Shown: piece by piece, positions 43,253-52,434 of the stretch | How positions within the stretch are numbered: the stretch's first letter is position 1 | How the letters are laid out: each line of letters starts with the position of its first letter | Source of the DNA: Saccharopolyspora montiporae | GTDB lineage: Bacteria; Actinomycetota; Actinomycetes; Mycobacteriales; Pseudonocardiaceae | Reading direction: 5' to 3' | Assembly: GCF_015209505.1 (NCBI RefSeq) | Contig: NZ_JADEYC010000015.1 | Coordinates: forward strand, 124,001 to 188,000 | Length of the DNA: 64,000 bases | The notes under the pieces: model-generated | The model's database searches: none | Told to the model about the DNA's origin: nothing | Seen by the model: the letters and a program-made list of their open reading frames with translations, nothing else | Position numbers and translations under genes: made by a program

Positions 43253-45297
43253 GCGCGATGTGTGGAAAGTGGGACGAGGTGCGCGAATTCGACACCGTGC
43301 TGGTGGCCAACCGCGGTGAGATCGCCGTGCGCGTGATCGGGACGCTGCGCCGGCTCGGCCTGCGGACGGTCGCCGTGTTCAGCGAGGCGGACCGGGACGC
43401 GCGGCACGCGGCCGAAGCTGATGTGGCGGTGCACCTGGGCTCGGGCCGCGCCGCCGAGAACTACCTGCATCCCGGTCGCCTGCTGGATGCCGCGCAGCGC
43501 ACCGGTGCACAGGCCATCCACCCCGGGTACGGGTTCCTGTCCGAGAACGCGGAGTTCGCGGCCGCCTGCGCCGATGCCGGAGTCGTGTTCATCGGCCCGC
43601 CGCCGGCCGCTATCGAGGCGATGGGCGACAAGATCCGCGCCAAGCGGGCGGTGCGCGAGGCGGGTGTCCCGGTGGTGCCCGGACGCAGCGATCCCGGGAT
43701 GACCGACGAGGATCTCGCCGCCTCCGCCGCTGAGATCGGCTTCCCGGTGCTGCTCAAGCCCTCCGCGGGTGGCGGCGGCAAGGGAATGCGGACCGTGCGC
43801 GGACCGGCGGAACTGCCCGAGGCGGTGGCCGCCGCGCGCCGGGAGGCGGGTGCGGCGTTCGGCGACGACACCCTGTTCGTCGAGCGGTTCGTCGACCGCC
43901 CGCGGCATATCGAGGTCCAGGTCCTGGCCGACGCGCACGGCGGGGTCGTGCACCTCGGTGAGCGGGAGTGCAGCCTGCAACGCAGGCATCAGAAGATCGT
44001 CGAAGAGGCGCCGTCACCGCTGCTGGACGAGTCGACCCGGCAGCGCATCGGGCAGGCCGCGGTGGACACCGCCCGGGCGGTCGACTATCGCGGCGCGGGG
44101 ACCGTCGAGTTCATCGTCTCCGCGGATCGCCCGGACGAGTTCTTCTTCATGGAGATGAACACGCGGCTGCAGGTCGAGCACCCGGTCACCGAGGAGGTCA
44201 CCGCGGTGTCCGGTCGGCGCGGCATCGATCTGGTCGCCGAGCAGGTGCGGATCGCCGAGGGCAAACCGCTGCCGTTCGAGCAGCACCGGCTCGGCATGGC
44301 GGGCCACGCGGTGGAGGCGCGCGTCTACGCCGAGGACCCGGCGCGGGATTTCCTGCCCACCGGCGGTGAGGTGCTCGGGCTGCACGAGCCGTCCGGGCCG
44401 GACGTCCGGGTCGATTCCGGGCTCGCTCCCGGTACGCGCATCGGCTCCGACTACGACCCGATGCTGTCCAAGGTCATCGCGTGGGCACCGGAGCGGGCGG
44501 CGGCCCTGCGCCGCCTGGACTCCGCGCTGGCCGACGTCGCCGTGCTCGGGGTGCGCACCAACGTCGGCTTCCTCCGGAACCTGCTCGCGCACCCGGATGT
44601 CCGGTCGGGCCGGTTGGACACCGGGCTGGTCGAGCGCGATCTCGCGGGCCTGGTCGCGGATTCCGCAGGCATCCCGGAGCAGGTGCCGGTCGCGGCGGCG
44701 ATGGCGGGCCTACTGGCGGCGGAACCCGCAGGCCCGATCGTGGACCGCTGGGCCGTTCCGGACGGATGGCGCCTGGGTGAACCGGCCTGGTCGACCTGGC
44801 GGTTCAGCACCGGTGGCGACGACGTGCAGGTCCGGGTGCGCGGACGCGCGCACGCCGCCGAAGCAGCGGTCGGCGGGGAGGTTCACCCGGCGTCCGCGCG
44901 ACTCGATGGCGATTTGCTCACCGTTACCTGGGGCGGCTGCACCGAGCGGTACCGGTTCGTGCGCTCCGACGGCGTGGACTGGCTCGGGTCGGGCGGCCGC
45001 TGCTGGGCGCTGACCGAGCAGCGGTTGCTCACCGACCCGGCCGGATCCGGGGGACGGTCGGACGGCGTCGTGGCCAGCCCGATGCCCGGGACCGTGCTCG
45101 TGGCCGATGTCGAAGCGGGTCAGCGCGTGTCCAGCGGGCAGCGCTTGTTCGTGGTCGAGGCGATGAAGATGGAGCACACCGTCACCGCGCCGGACGACGG
45201 CGTGGTCGCCGAAGTGCACGCCCGTGCGGGACAACCGGTCGGTCTGGACGAACCGCTGGCCGTCCTCACCGCAGGACAGGAGGACAGGCATGGTTGA
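43249..45297 (+). CDS. Acyl-CoA carboxylase biotin carboxylase/BCCP subunit (methylcrotonyl-CoA type)
   Basis: This 682-residue fusion starts with a biotin carboxylase N-domain ([20 protein letters not shown]) and ATP-grasp motifs ([32 protein letters not shown]). A linker region follows, and a C-terminal biotinyl domain with the biotinylated Lys in [11 protein letters not shown]. It carboxylates its own biotin using ATP and bicarbonate. The exact start is unsure: GTG 43249 overlaps the previous stop (GTGA), while ATG 43258 or GTG 43279 ([14 protein letters not shown]) are closer to the conserved N-terminus. Confidence 0.88.
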   Translation: MSAMCGKWDEVREFDTVLVANRGEIAVRVIGTLRRLGLRTVAVFSEADRDARHAAEADVAVHLGSGRAAENYLHPGRLLDAAQRTGAQAIHPGYGFLSENAEFAAACADAGVVFIGPPPAAIEAMGDKIRAKRAVREAGVPVVPGRSDPGMTDEDLAASAAEIGFPVLLKPSAGGGGKGMRTVRGPAELPEAVAAARREAGAAFGDDTLFVERFVDRPRHIEVQVLADAHGGVVHLGERECSLQRRHQKIVEEAPSPLLDESTRQRIGQAAVDTARAVDYRGAGTVEFIVSADRPDEFFFMEMNTRLQVEHPVTEEVTAVSGRRGIDLVAEQVRIAEGKPLPFEQHRLGMAGHAVEARVYAEDPARDFLPTGGEVLGLHEPSGPDVRVDSGLAPGTRIGSDYDPMLSKVIAWAPERAAALRRLDSALADVAVLGVRTNVGFLRNLLAHPDVRSGRLDTGLVERDLAGLVADSAGIPEQVPVAAAMAGLLAAEPAGPIVDRWAVPDGWRLGEPAWSTWRFSTGGDDVQVRVRGRAHAAEAAVGGEVHPASARLDGDLLTVTWGGCTERYRFVRSDGVDWLGSGGRCWALTEQRLLTDPAGSGGRSDGVVASPMPGTVLVADVEAGQRVSSGQRLFVVEAMKMEHTVTAPDDGVVAEVHARAGQPVGLDEPLAVLTAGQEDRHG

Positions 45298-46447
45298 TCA
45301 CCGACTCGGCGAGGATTACGAACAGCTCCGGGACAGCGTGCGGGCGTTCGCGCGCAAGGAGGTCGCCCCGGTCATCGGCGGGTACTACGAGCGGGAGGAG
45401 TTCCCCGACCCGCTGGTCGACGGCATGGGCCGGATGGGCTTGTTCGGACTGCCGATCCCCGAGGAGTTCGGCGGGATGGGCGGCGACTACTTCGCCCTGT
45501 GCCTGGCGCTGGAGGAGCTGGCCCGGGTCGACTCCTCGGTCGCGATCACCGTGGAAGCCGGGGTGTCCCTGGGAACCATGCCGCTCTACCGCTTCGGCAC
45601 GCGGGAACAGCGGGAACGCTGGTTGCCCGGGCTGACCTCGGGAGGGGTGCTCGGCGCGTTCGGGCTCACCGAGCCGGGCGGGGGATCCGATGCGGGAGCC
45701 ACCCGGACCACCGCGGTGCTGGACGGGGACGAGTGGGTGATCAACGGTTCGAAGGCGTTCATCACGAACTCCGGGACGGACCGCACCGGATTCGTCACCG
45801 TCACCGCGGTGACGGGCAGCAAACCGGACGGGGGAAAGGAGATCTCCACGATCCTCGTCCCGTCCGGGACGCCCGGCTTCCAGGTCGCGCCGAAGTACTC
45901 GAAGGTGGGGTGGAACGCGTCGGACACCCATGGGCTGACTTTCGACGACTGCCGGGTCCCCGCCGAGAACCTGATCGGTGCCCGCGGCCGCGGCTACGCG
46001 CAGTTCCTCAGCATCCTCACCGAGGGGCGCGTGGCGATCGCCGCGCTCGGTGTCGGCCTCGCCCAGGGCTGCGTCGACGAGTGCCTGCGCTACGCCGGTG
46101 AGCGGGAGGCGTTCGGCAAGACGCTGGGCCAGTACCAGGCGATCCAGTTCAAGATCGCGGACATGGAGATGCGGGCGCACACGGCTCGGCTGGCCTACTA
46201 CGACGCGGCCTCGCGGATGCTGCGTGACGAGCCGTACACCAGGCAGGCCGTCATCGCGAAGCTCGCCTCGTCCAACGCCGCGATGGACAACGCCCGAGAC
46301 GCGACCCAGATCTTCGGTGGGTACGGCTTCATGAACGAAACACCGGTGGGCCGGTTCTACCGGGACGCGAAGATCCTGGAGATCGGCGAGGGAACGAGCG
46401 AGGTGCAGCGCATGCTCATTGCACGCGAGCTGGGTCTGCCCGGCTGA
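45290..46447 (+). CDS. Acyl-CoA dehydrogenase (isovaleryl-CoA dehydrogenase-like)
   Basis: This 385-residue FAD enzyme has [40 protein letters not shown] (FAD/substrate), [39 protein letters not shown] and the C-terminal [20 protein letters not shown]. Context with both methylcrotonyl-type carboxylase subunits suggests isovaleryl-CoA to 3-methylcrotonyl-CoA, the step before them. The ATG overlaps the previous gene by 8 bp and has AGGAGGACAGGC. No hmgL or liuC is present in the window. Confidence 0.88.
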   Translation: MVDHRLGEDYEQLRDSVRAFARKEVAPVIGGYYEREEFPDPLVDGMGRMGLFGLPIPEEFGGMGGDYFALCLALEELARVDSSVAITVEAGVSLGTMPLYRFGTREQRERWLPGLTSGGVLGAFGLTEPGGGSDAGATRTTAVLDGDEWVINGSKAFITNSGTDRTGFVTVTAVTGSKPDGGKEISTILVPSGTPGFQVAPKYSKVGWNASDTHGLTFDDCRVPAENLIGARGRGYAQFLSILTEGRVAIAALGVGLAQGCVDECLRYAGEREAFGKTLGQYQAIQFKIADMEMRAHTARLAYYDAASRMLRDEPYTRQAVIAKLASSNAAMDNARDATQIFGGYGFMNETPVGRFYRDAKILEIGEGTSEVQRMLIARELGLPG

Positions 46448-46518
46448 GCGCATATCGCCCGGCAACGTTGGCCGATATGCGCGGAGCCGGTGGGAGGTGC
46501 GTGACCTCCACCGGCTCC
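46448..46518. terminator. Two consecutive hairpins ending the acyl-CoA operon
   Basis: Hairpin 1: GCGCATATCG (46448-46457) with CGATATGCGC (46473-46482). Hairpin 2: GGAGCCGGTGGGAGGT (46483-46498) with ACCTCCACCGGCTCC (46504-46518), one bulged base. They start one base after the dehydrogenase stop and face a convergent gene, so they probably terminate transcription in one or both directions. Confidence 0.78.
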
Positions 46519-46637
46519 GGGGTTGTCGGGGTCGTCAGTGTCGGGGGTTCGGCATTGTCGGGGTTGGTGTCGGTGGCCGGCGTCCGGAGTGCGATGTCGG
46601 GGTTCTCGGTCCAGGGTGCGCGGCCCGCACGGGTCCG

Positions 46638-47135
46638 CTACCGCTGCATCCGCTTGTGCGGCACCGTGATCTCGTCGGTGCGTTCGACGTCCTGCGGTTC
46701 GTCGAACAGCCCGCGGTCGAGCATCCCGGTGTGCTGCTGGTCCGGCCGGGCGTGTGAGGTCGTGAGGGTGCGCTGGGTGTCCTGCGACGGCCAGGCCGGT
46801 TCCTCAGTGACCTGCGATCCCGCGGATCCGTAGCCGGCGGGTGCCGGATCGGGTTCCTCGGACAGGTGTTGCAGCACCCAGTCCCGCGCGAGCGCGGCCG
46901 GAGACGTCCCCTGCTTGGCGGCGAGTTCCTTGAGGCGTTCGTTCGCCATCAGCGGGAGCCGCAACTGGTAGACGTCGGAGTTGCCGAATCGGCGGCCGGA
47001 GCCGGTCGTTTCGACGCTCTCCTCGGGGGCGAGCGCAGCCAGGTACGACTCAAGCTCGTGATCCGGTTCGGCCGGTTCCGTGTCGGGCTGAGCGGTCTGC
47101 TGCCGGCGACCGATCTTCGTTCGTCCTAGAGCCAC
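46638..47135 (-). CDS. Ribbon-helix-helix-like DNA-binding protein, unknown role
   Basis: This 165-residue protein has a basic start (VALGRTKIGRRQQ) and an acidic linker. Then comes an RHH-like core DVYQLRLPLMANERLKELAA, followed by KQGTSPAALARDWVLQHLSE (about residues 57-100), which has the strand-helix-helix rhythm of CopG/Arc proteins. A disordered polar tail ends it. GTG at 47135; only this start gives a compact protein, as the open frame upstream has no family character. No antitoxin partner is adjacent. Confidence 0.65.
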   Translation of the reverse strand: MALGRTKIGRRQQTAQPDTEPAEPDHELESYLAALAPEESVETTGSGRRFGNSDVYQLRLPLMANERLKELAAKQGTSPAALARDWVLQHLSEEPDPAPAGYGSAGSQVTEEPAWPSQDTQRTLTTSHARPDQQHTGMLDRGLFDEPQDVERTDEITVPHKRMQR

Positions 47136-47745
47136 GCCTACACGGTAACGGTTGGGTTGCGACGCGCGCGTCCGTGTGTCGGCTATCACCGCGGCCGATC
47201 GCCGCGCGTCCCCGTTGCCGCAGCGGACCGGTGTCGCGGAGGCCCCCGCGCCAGGGGGAGGAACGCGGGGGCTGGAGGGGATCTCCACAACGCTGACCAG
47301 GGGGTGAGCCAGCGATTTCGATTGTGGCACGCGGAATTTGCTTTCGGGACCCTCTTCGCCGCGATTCGTGCGTCCGGCGCCACGGGTCCGGCCGACCGGC
47401 GGCTTGCTCCTGCCGACCGCTCGACCGGTGGCGCGGTTCGTCTGCCGCGATGCTCCGGCGCGGCGGGGTCGAACCGGAGGGCATCGGTGCCAGCGGGTGC
47501 CGGACCGCGGCGGCCGTGCGGGGCACTGTGCCGGATCGGGTGGAACGCCCGCGCCGGCGCACTGATCGTCCAGTGTGGACGAAACAGCGGACGTAGCATC
47601 CCCGCGGTTCGGGCGTCCGGCGGCCGATGCGGACTGCCGCATCGTGGAAGTTACTCTGCGTCGACGCTGAATCACTCTGTGGGGGGCTGCGGGTGTTGAC
47701 AGCCTGTGGATAACCTGCGGCCGAAACCCGAGCCGGGGAGGCGGT
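47136..47745. other. Gene-free stretch
   Basis: This is 610 bp between divergent small genes. The short open frames on both strands show no starts with ribosome sites and no recognisable motifs. It contains the promoter of the RHH gene at the left edge. I see no strong repeat or hairpin. Confidence 0.5.
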
Positions 47746-47985
47746 ATGTACGGGTCGCTTGATGTGCGGAAGTTCCTTTCGCAGCAGGAAGAAGGGTCGT
47801 CCGGGGGCTCGTCCTCGGTGCCCGCCCAGCGCTCCGGGGAGCCCGCGCGGATCTCCGACGAGCAGGTCTCCCGCGCACGGGTGGCCGTGGCGCGGGGATC
47901 GCGGGACGCCCAGGACTGCAAGCAGTTGCTGGACATGCTGGGGCTGGTTCCGGACGAGGACGGCCAGTCCCCGGTGGCGCGCTGA
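47746..47985 (+). CDS. Small conserved-looking actinobacterial protein
   Basis: This 79-residue protein starts MYGSLDVRKFLSQQEEGSSG and carries the C-terminal helical pair ISDEQVSRARVAVARGSRDA, then QDCKQLLDMLGLVPDEDG. The DxRxFLSxQ start and the LLDMLGL end resemble short uncharacterised actinobacterial proteins. ATG is preceded by GGGGAGGCGGT. It is likely real; function unknown. Confidence 0.65.
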   Translation: MYGSLDVRKFLSQQEEGSSGGSSSVPAQRSGEPARISDEQVSRARVAVARGSRDAQDCKQLLDMLGLVPDEDGQSPVAR

Positions 47986-48496
47986 ACCGCTCGCCCGCCG
48001 GTGGGCTGCGGGGGAATCCACCCGGCCGGCGCGCCTGCACGGGTCTGGCCGGGCGCGGTGCTGCGCGACCGAGTCCGCGCGTCGACGGCGTGCTGCACGC
48101 GGAGTGACATCGCGGCACGACGATGATCACCCGTTCGTCGGTCGCGGCCCCGTTCTGGGCGACGCGACCCGGGGGTGCCCGTCTGAGCTCTGGATCACAG
48201 CACCGACCCGCCCTGCGGTTTGTCCGGATCGCGTGCCGCTGGTGCGCCGGCGATCGGATTCCGAGGCCGCCCCGAGAAGGGCATGATCCGGCTTCGACTC
48301 GGTGAACCCGCTGGTGGCGAGGGTAGGATGGAATGGGCGGCGGGCTGCAGCGTGCTTCCGCCGGCTGCTTCGGCCGCACAACCGACCCCCCGTGTTCGGC
48401 GGGGTTGAGGTGTGTCGTAAGCTTTCATCACTCCGAACGGGAGCCCGGAAGGGAAGCCGGTTGGAGGCGAGGCCGGGTCGGTTTCGGACCGGCCAA
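47986..48496. other. Gene-free leader region of the tRNA cluster
   Basis: This is 511 bp without a supportable gene. Possible promoter elements for the tRNAs include TAGGAT at 48324-48329 and TTGAGG near 48404. No repeats of note. Confidence 0.45.
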
Positions 48497-48569
48497 GCCC
48501 CCATCGTCTAGCGGCCTAGGACGCCGCCCTTTCAAGGCGGTAGCGCGGGTTCGAATCCCGTTGGGGGTA
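48497..48569 (+). tRNA. tRNA-Glu(UUC)
   Basis: A 73-nt cloverleaf: acceptor GCCCCCA/TGGGGGT, anticodon loop CTTTCAA (anticodon TTC), T-arm GGTTCGAATCC, discriminator A. CCA is not encoded. First of a three-tRNA cluster. Confidence 0.95.
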
Positions 48570-48594
48570 CTGACAACTGAAGAGCAGTAAGCAT

Positions 48595-48671
48595 GGCCCA
48601 GTGGCGCAGTTGGTTAGCGCGCCGCCCTGTCACGGCGGAGGTCGCGGGTTCGAGTCCCGTCTGGGTCGCCA
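48595..48671 (+). tRNA. tRNA-Asp(GUC)
   Basis: A 77-nt gene including an encoded CCA: acceptor GGCCCAG/CTGGGTC, anticodon loop CTGTCAC (anticodon GTC), T-arm GGTTCGAGTCC, discriminator G. It lies 25 bp after tRNA-Glu. Confidence 0.95.
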
Positions 48672-48699
48672 CGGCGATCGGTACATGCCGGACGCTTGC

Positions 48700-48773
48700 G
48701 GCCAGGTAGCTCAGTTGGTACGAGCGTCCGCCTGAAAAGCGGAAGGTCGGCGGTTCGACCCCGCCCCTGGCCA
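48700..48773 (+). tRNA. tRNA-Phe(GAA)
   Basis: A 74-nt cloverleaf: acceptor GGCCAGG/CCTGGCC, anticodon loop CTGAAAA (anticodon GAA), T-arm GGTTCGACCCC, discriminator A. No encoded CCA. Last tRNA before a strong terminator. Confidence 0.95.
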
Positions 48774-48788
48774 CCGCGTAGAGCCACG

Positions 48789-48817
48789 AAAAGCCCCCGT
48801 CCAGGCGGGGGCTTTTT
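48789..48817 (+). terminator. Rho-independent terminator of the tRNA cluster
   Basis: Stem AAAAGCCCCCG with GCGGGGGCTTTTT around a 5-nt loop, ending in a T-run, 15 bp after tRNA-Phe. A textbook intrinsic terminator. Confidence 0.92.
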
Positions 48818-48853
48818 GTTGTCGAGACGCGGTAGCAGTGCTCCGTCCGCGCT

Positions 48854-49354
48854 TCAGGCCAGGTCGATGCGGTACCGGTGTCCGGGATTCCCGGTCGCCG
48901 GGTGCAGCACCGGCTCGCCCTCGCGGTGCCAGCCCACTCCCCCGTACAGCCGCACTGCGCGGTCGCTGTTCGGGTAAACCTTCAGCCGGCCGCATCGAAG
49001 CTGCGCCGTACCAGCTCCGCGGGGGCACCCGGGTCAGTAGCGCGGTACCGACTCCGCGGGCCCAGTGGCCCGGAACCGCAGATCGGCAGTGCGCGAGTCG
49101 GCGGCCGGGCTGGGCTCCGTGGCGGTGAGCCCGATCGCCCGGTCATCCGGGTCCAGCGCGATGAGCAGGAACGAGCGGGTTTTGACCAGTGCTGCCTCGA
49201 TCACGGGGCGCGCGTGCTCCAGCGCCGCGATCCCGGTGTCCCCGTCACGCACGGTGGCCTCGGCCCAGATCAGCGCCGCGTCGTCCCGGTGCGTAGCGGT
49301 GTCGTCGATGGTGCGCGCACCATCATCGTTGCACCGCACGGGGTGTGCAGGCAT
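48854..49354 (-). pseudogene. Frameshifted GNAT acetyltransferase gene
   Basis: The readable pieces of a GNAT protein run in order through different frames: ALIWAEATVRDGDTGIAALE and FLLIALDPDDRAIGLTATEP, then GVGTALLTRVP, then ELVRRSFDAAG, and KVYPNSDRAVRLYGGVGW with a normal ending GHRYRIDLA. At least three frameshifts (near 49065, 49010 and 48982) are needed to join them. All lie in G/C runs, so sequencing error is possible for one but unlikely for all. Inactive as read. Confidence 0.78.
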
Positions 49355-49455
49355 GCGGTCCGTTGAAGACGCCCCCGTGCTCAACCGGTCTGGGGGTTAC
49401 CGGGAGTACGGGGGCGTCGAAGTCCACCCCTGGGGGTCAGGTGGACTCCCCAATG

Positions 49456-50127
49456 CTACTCGGTGGTATCTGGGATGTCTCTAGGGGAACCCGTGCGCTT
49501 TTGCCCCATCGCCGTGAACCGCAGGAACAGTTGCGTCAGCGGCCCGATCGCGCCGGCGTACAGCACCGTGCAGGCGCCGACGGTCCCGCCCAGCACCCAT
49601 CCCGCGGCGAGCACGCACAGCTCGACGATCGTCCGCGCCATGCGCACCGATGCGCCGGTGCGCAGGTGCAGCCCGGTCATCAGGCCGTCCCGCGGTCCCG
49701 GTCCGAGGCGGGTTCCCACGTAGGTGGCGGTGGCGAGCCCGTTGAGCACGATCCCGGTGAGCATCAGTGTGATCTGCCCGGGCAGGCCCGTCGCCGGGGG
49801 CACCAGGCGCAGCCCGATGTCCGCGGTCACGGCGATGACCGCGATGTTGGCCACCGTGCCCACTCCGGGGCGCTGGCGCAGCGGGATCCAGGCCAGCAGC
49901 ACGACAGCGCCGGTCAGCGCGGTCACGGTCCCGAAGCTGATGCCCAGGCGCTGCGCAGCGCCTTCGTGCAGCACATCCCACGGTCCCAGGCCGAGCTCGG
50001 CGCGGACCATGAGCGCCATGCTCGTGCCGTACAGCGCGAGTCCGCCGAGCAGGACGACGAGGCGCCCTGCCGGTCGGACGCGCAGTGGGACGGGAGAAAG
50101 ATCCGGAGAAGGAGTTCTTGACGCCAC
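49456..50127 (-). CDS. YczE/YitT-type membrane protein
   Basis: This 223-residue protein has about five or six membrane helices: LVVLLGGLALYGTSMALMVR, GLGPWDVLHEGAAQRLGISF (the YczE signature GLGPWDVLHQG), TATYVGTRLGPGPRDGLMTG and ELCVLAAGWVLGGTVG. YczE proteins are typically encoded divergently from a MocR regulator (YczR), as here, and are thought to be its sole transport-like target. Substrate unknown. GTG at 50127. Confidence 0.85.
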   Translation of the reverse strand: MASRTPSPDLSPVPLRVRPAGRLVVLLGGLALYGTSMALMVRAELGLGPWDVLHEGAAQRLGISFGTVTALTGAVVLLAWIPLRQRPGVGTVANIAVIAVTADIGLRLVPPATGLPGQITLMLTGIVLNGLATATYVGTRLGPGPRDGLMTGLHLRTGASVRMARTIVELCVLAAGWVLGGTVGACTVLYAGAIGPLTQLFLRFTAMGQKRTGSPRDIPDTTE

Positions 50128-50146
50128 ATCTGCTGTTTAAGGCATG

Positions 50147-50185
50147 ATTGGCTCTCTGGTCGATATCCAATTGAGAAAGATTGGA
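50147..50185. promoter_or_regulatory. Candidate YczR-type operator between yczE and mocR-like genes
   Basis: Half-sites ATTGGC (50147-50152), TCCAAT (50166-50171) and ATTGGA (50180-50185) lie in a 63-bp divergent region. The last two form a perfect inverted repeat with an 8-bp spacer, and the first is a direct repeat of the third at 33 bp (three helical turns), as expected for a dimeric MocR regulator. Confidence 0.7.
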
Positions 50186-50190
50186 ATGCT

Positions 50191-51636
50191 GTGCTCTCGA
50201 CTTCGGGACACGTCTCCGGACGTAGGCTCGCCGAGCTGCTCGGTGCGTGGCACGGATCGGATCGCCCGTCGTCGGCGGCGCTGGCCGATGCCGTGCGCAG
50301 GCTCGTGTTGGACGGGCGGCTGGCTCCCGGGACCCGGCTGCCGGCGGAGCGGGAGTTGGCGGGCGGTCTCGACGTGAGCCGCACGCTGGTGGTGCGTGCG
50401 CTCGACCGGTTGCGCGACACGGGATTCGCGGAGAGCAGGCGCGGCGCGGGTTCCTGGGCCCGGCTGCCGGGCGCGGCCGGGGGCGTCCAGAGCGGGGGCG
50501 GGTCGTGGCTGCCCGGTGCGGACGAACAGGTGCTCGACCTGGCGCAGGCCACCCCGGCGGCACCGCCGGAGCTGCCCGCGGCGGTGGAGCGCGCGAGTGC
50601 CGCGCTGCCCGGTCAGCTGCTCGGACACGGGTACCAGGCGCGTGGGCTGCCGGTGCTGCGCGCGCGGATCGCCGAGCACTTCGCGCGGCGCGGCCTGCCC
50701 ACCGGCCCGGAGCAGATCCTGGTCACCAACGGGGCCCAGCACGCCTTCGCGCTCGCGCTGCGGGCGCTGGTCGCGCCGGGTGAGCGGGTCCTGATCGAGA
50801 ACCCGACCTACCCGAACGCGCTGGAAGCGGTGTCCGGCTGCCACGCGGTGCCGGTGGAAGTCCCCATGTCCGAACGGGGCTGGGACGGTGAGCTGCTGGC
50901 GGCGACGTTGCAGCAGGCGGCTCCGCGTGCGGCGTACCTGATCCCGGACTTCCAGAACCCCACCGGAGTGCGCATGGATGCCGAGGCCCGCGAGCAGCTG
51001 GTGCGCGCCCTGCACCGGTCCCGGACGACGGCGGTGGTGGACGAAACCCTGGTCGGCATCGAGTTCGGTGACGCGGACCCGCCGCCCCCGGTTGCTGCGT
51101 TCGACGAGCGGGTGGTCACGATCGGTTCGGCGAGCAAGCTGTTCTGGGGCGGGTTGCGCCTGGGGTGGTTGCGCGGGCCGGAACGGTTCGTGCAGCGCGT
51201 GCTCGCCGGGCGCGCGGCGCTGGACCTGGGCAGCCCGGTGTTGGAGCAGCTGGTGCTGGCCGAGTTGTTCGCCGATGCCGGCACGATCGCGGCCCGTCGG
51301 TGCGACCAGGCCCGCAGGCGCAGGGATGCGCTGGTCGAGGCACTGCGCGCATACCTGCCGCAGTGGGGTTTCCGCGCGCCTGAGGGAGGACTCTCGCTGT
51401 GGTGCGATATCGGGGAACCGGTGAGCACCCGGTTGGCGGTGGTGGCCGAGCAGCACGGGGTGCGGATCGCGCCGGGGCCGCGGTTCGGCGTGCGCGGTGG
51501 TTTCGAGGACCGCGTCCGGCTGCCGTTCACCGCCCCCGTGCCGGACGTCGGCGATGCGGTGGGCAGGCTCGCGGCGGCGGACGCCGCAGTGCGGGGCCGT
51601 GCCGCGGCGGATCCGCTGACCTCGCCGATCGTCTGA
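50191..51636 (+). CDS. MocR-family PLP-dependent GntR regulator (YczR type)
   Basis: This 481-residue fusion has an N-terminal GntR winged helix (ALADAVRRLVLDGRLAPGTR, LPAERELAGGLDVSRTLVVR, about 31-75). It continues with a fold-type I aminotransferase domain (about 115-470) with ILVTNGAQHAFALALRALVA, YLIPDFQNPTGVRMDAEARE, the aspartate in VVDETLVGIEF and the PLP-Lys in TIGSASKLFWGGLRLGWLRG. It binds PLP to sense a ligand rather than to catalyse. Divergent orientation to yczE defines the YczR subgroup. Confidence 0.88.
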   Translation: MLSTSGHVSGRRLAELLGAWHGSDRPSSAALADAVRRLVLDGRLAPGTRLPAERELAGGLDVSRTLVVRALDRLRDTGFAESRRGAGSWARLPGAAGGVQSGGGSWLPGADEQVLDLAQATPAAPPELPAAVERASAALPGQLLGHGYQARGLPVLRARIAEHFARRGLPTGPEQILVTNGAQHAFALALRALVAPGERVLIENPTYPNALEAVSGCHAVPVEVPMSERGWDGELLAATLQQAAPRAAYLIPDFQNPTGVRMDAEAREQLVRALHRSRTTAVVDETLVGIEFGDADPPPPVAAFDERVVTIGSASKLFWGGLRLGWLRGPERFVQRVLAGRAALDLGSPVLEQLVLAELFADAGTIAARRCDQARRRRDALVEALRAYLPQWGFRAPEGGLSLWCDIGEPVSTRLAVVAEQHGVRIAPGPRFGVRGGFEDRVRLPFTAPVPDVGDAVGRLAAADAAVRGRAAADPLTSPIV

Positions 51637-52434
51637 GCGCGGGACGGTCGTCCGCCGGCACGGCCCCTCGTCGTGCCGGCGGACGACCTGTCGACGCCCG
51701 GTACCGCGGGGGCAGTCGCGGACCGGGCCGGGTGCGACCGCGGTACGCCTCCACGAGTGGAAGCGCCCGGTACCGCCCCGGTTCCGGACCGGCCTGACGC
51801 GGACCGATCCGGAGTTCCAGCGCCGGCTGCCAGCATGGCGGGCGCCGCCCGGGTCCGCAGGATCGGCGCACCCCGGTGGTCGGCCCGCCCGGTCGTCGCC
51901 GGTGAGCGAGTCGGCAGTGCACCGCGCCGTCGGTCGGTGTCCGCCCCGTGCCGGGCGGCCGGTTGCTCGGGGCGGCGGATCCTGCGCACCCGGCACCGTC
52001 GCCGGGCAGGGTGTCCGCGCCGGTCGCCGCGGGTCTCGGATCCGGTCGGCGGCCGTCCGTCCGCAGGCCCGGGCATCCGGCAATCCGTTCGCGGGCATTC
52101 AACCACCTGGATCGGCGACGCCGCGTCACCCTGGCAGGGGGTGCTGGTGCGACATCGGTGCGCGGCGAGCACCCGGCTGATCGGCAACCACCCCCCCGTG
52201 TCCGCTGTGGACGGTATGCGCAGTTCCGGCCCGCGGAACTCGTGCTGTGCTCCCGCATTCGCGAATGCTGTTCGCCCGTGATCCGGCACCGGAGGTCGTC
52301 ATCGGAGGTCAGCGCGTTGCGGCCCCGGTTCCGGGGTGACCCGTTCGGGCGGTCATCGGCCAGGGATGAATCCTGAGCAGCCGCCGAGCCCTCTTATCCA
52401 CCGAGAGAACAGACGAGGGGGCTGGAGGTAACCG
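51637..52434. other. Gene-free stretch upstream of the sigma factor operon
   Basis: This is 798 bp with only shadow frames. It holds the terminator of the MocR gene and, near its right end, the promoter of the sigma/CHAT operon. Two copies of GCCCGGTACCG (near 51698 and 51768) are the only repetition noticed. Confidence 0.5.
51647..51687 (+). terminator. Terminator of the MocR-like gene
   Basis: Perfect 16-bp arms GTCGTCCGCCGGCACG (51647-51662) and CGTGCCGGCGGACGAC (51672-51687) with a 9-nt loop, 11 bp past the stop. No T-run, typical of high-G+C actinomycete terminators. Confidence 0.82.

Noticed and set aside
48497..48773. The Glu-Asp-Phe tRNA cluster as another integration site
   Set aside because: No duplicate tRNA 3' end or integrase is found nearby; the downstream GNAT pseudogene alone is not evidence of an element.
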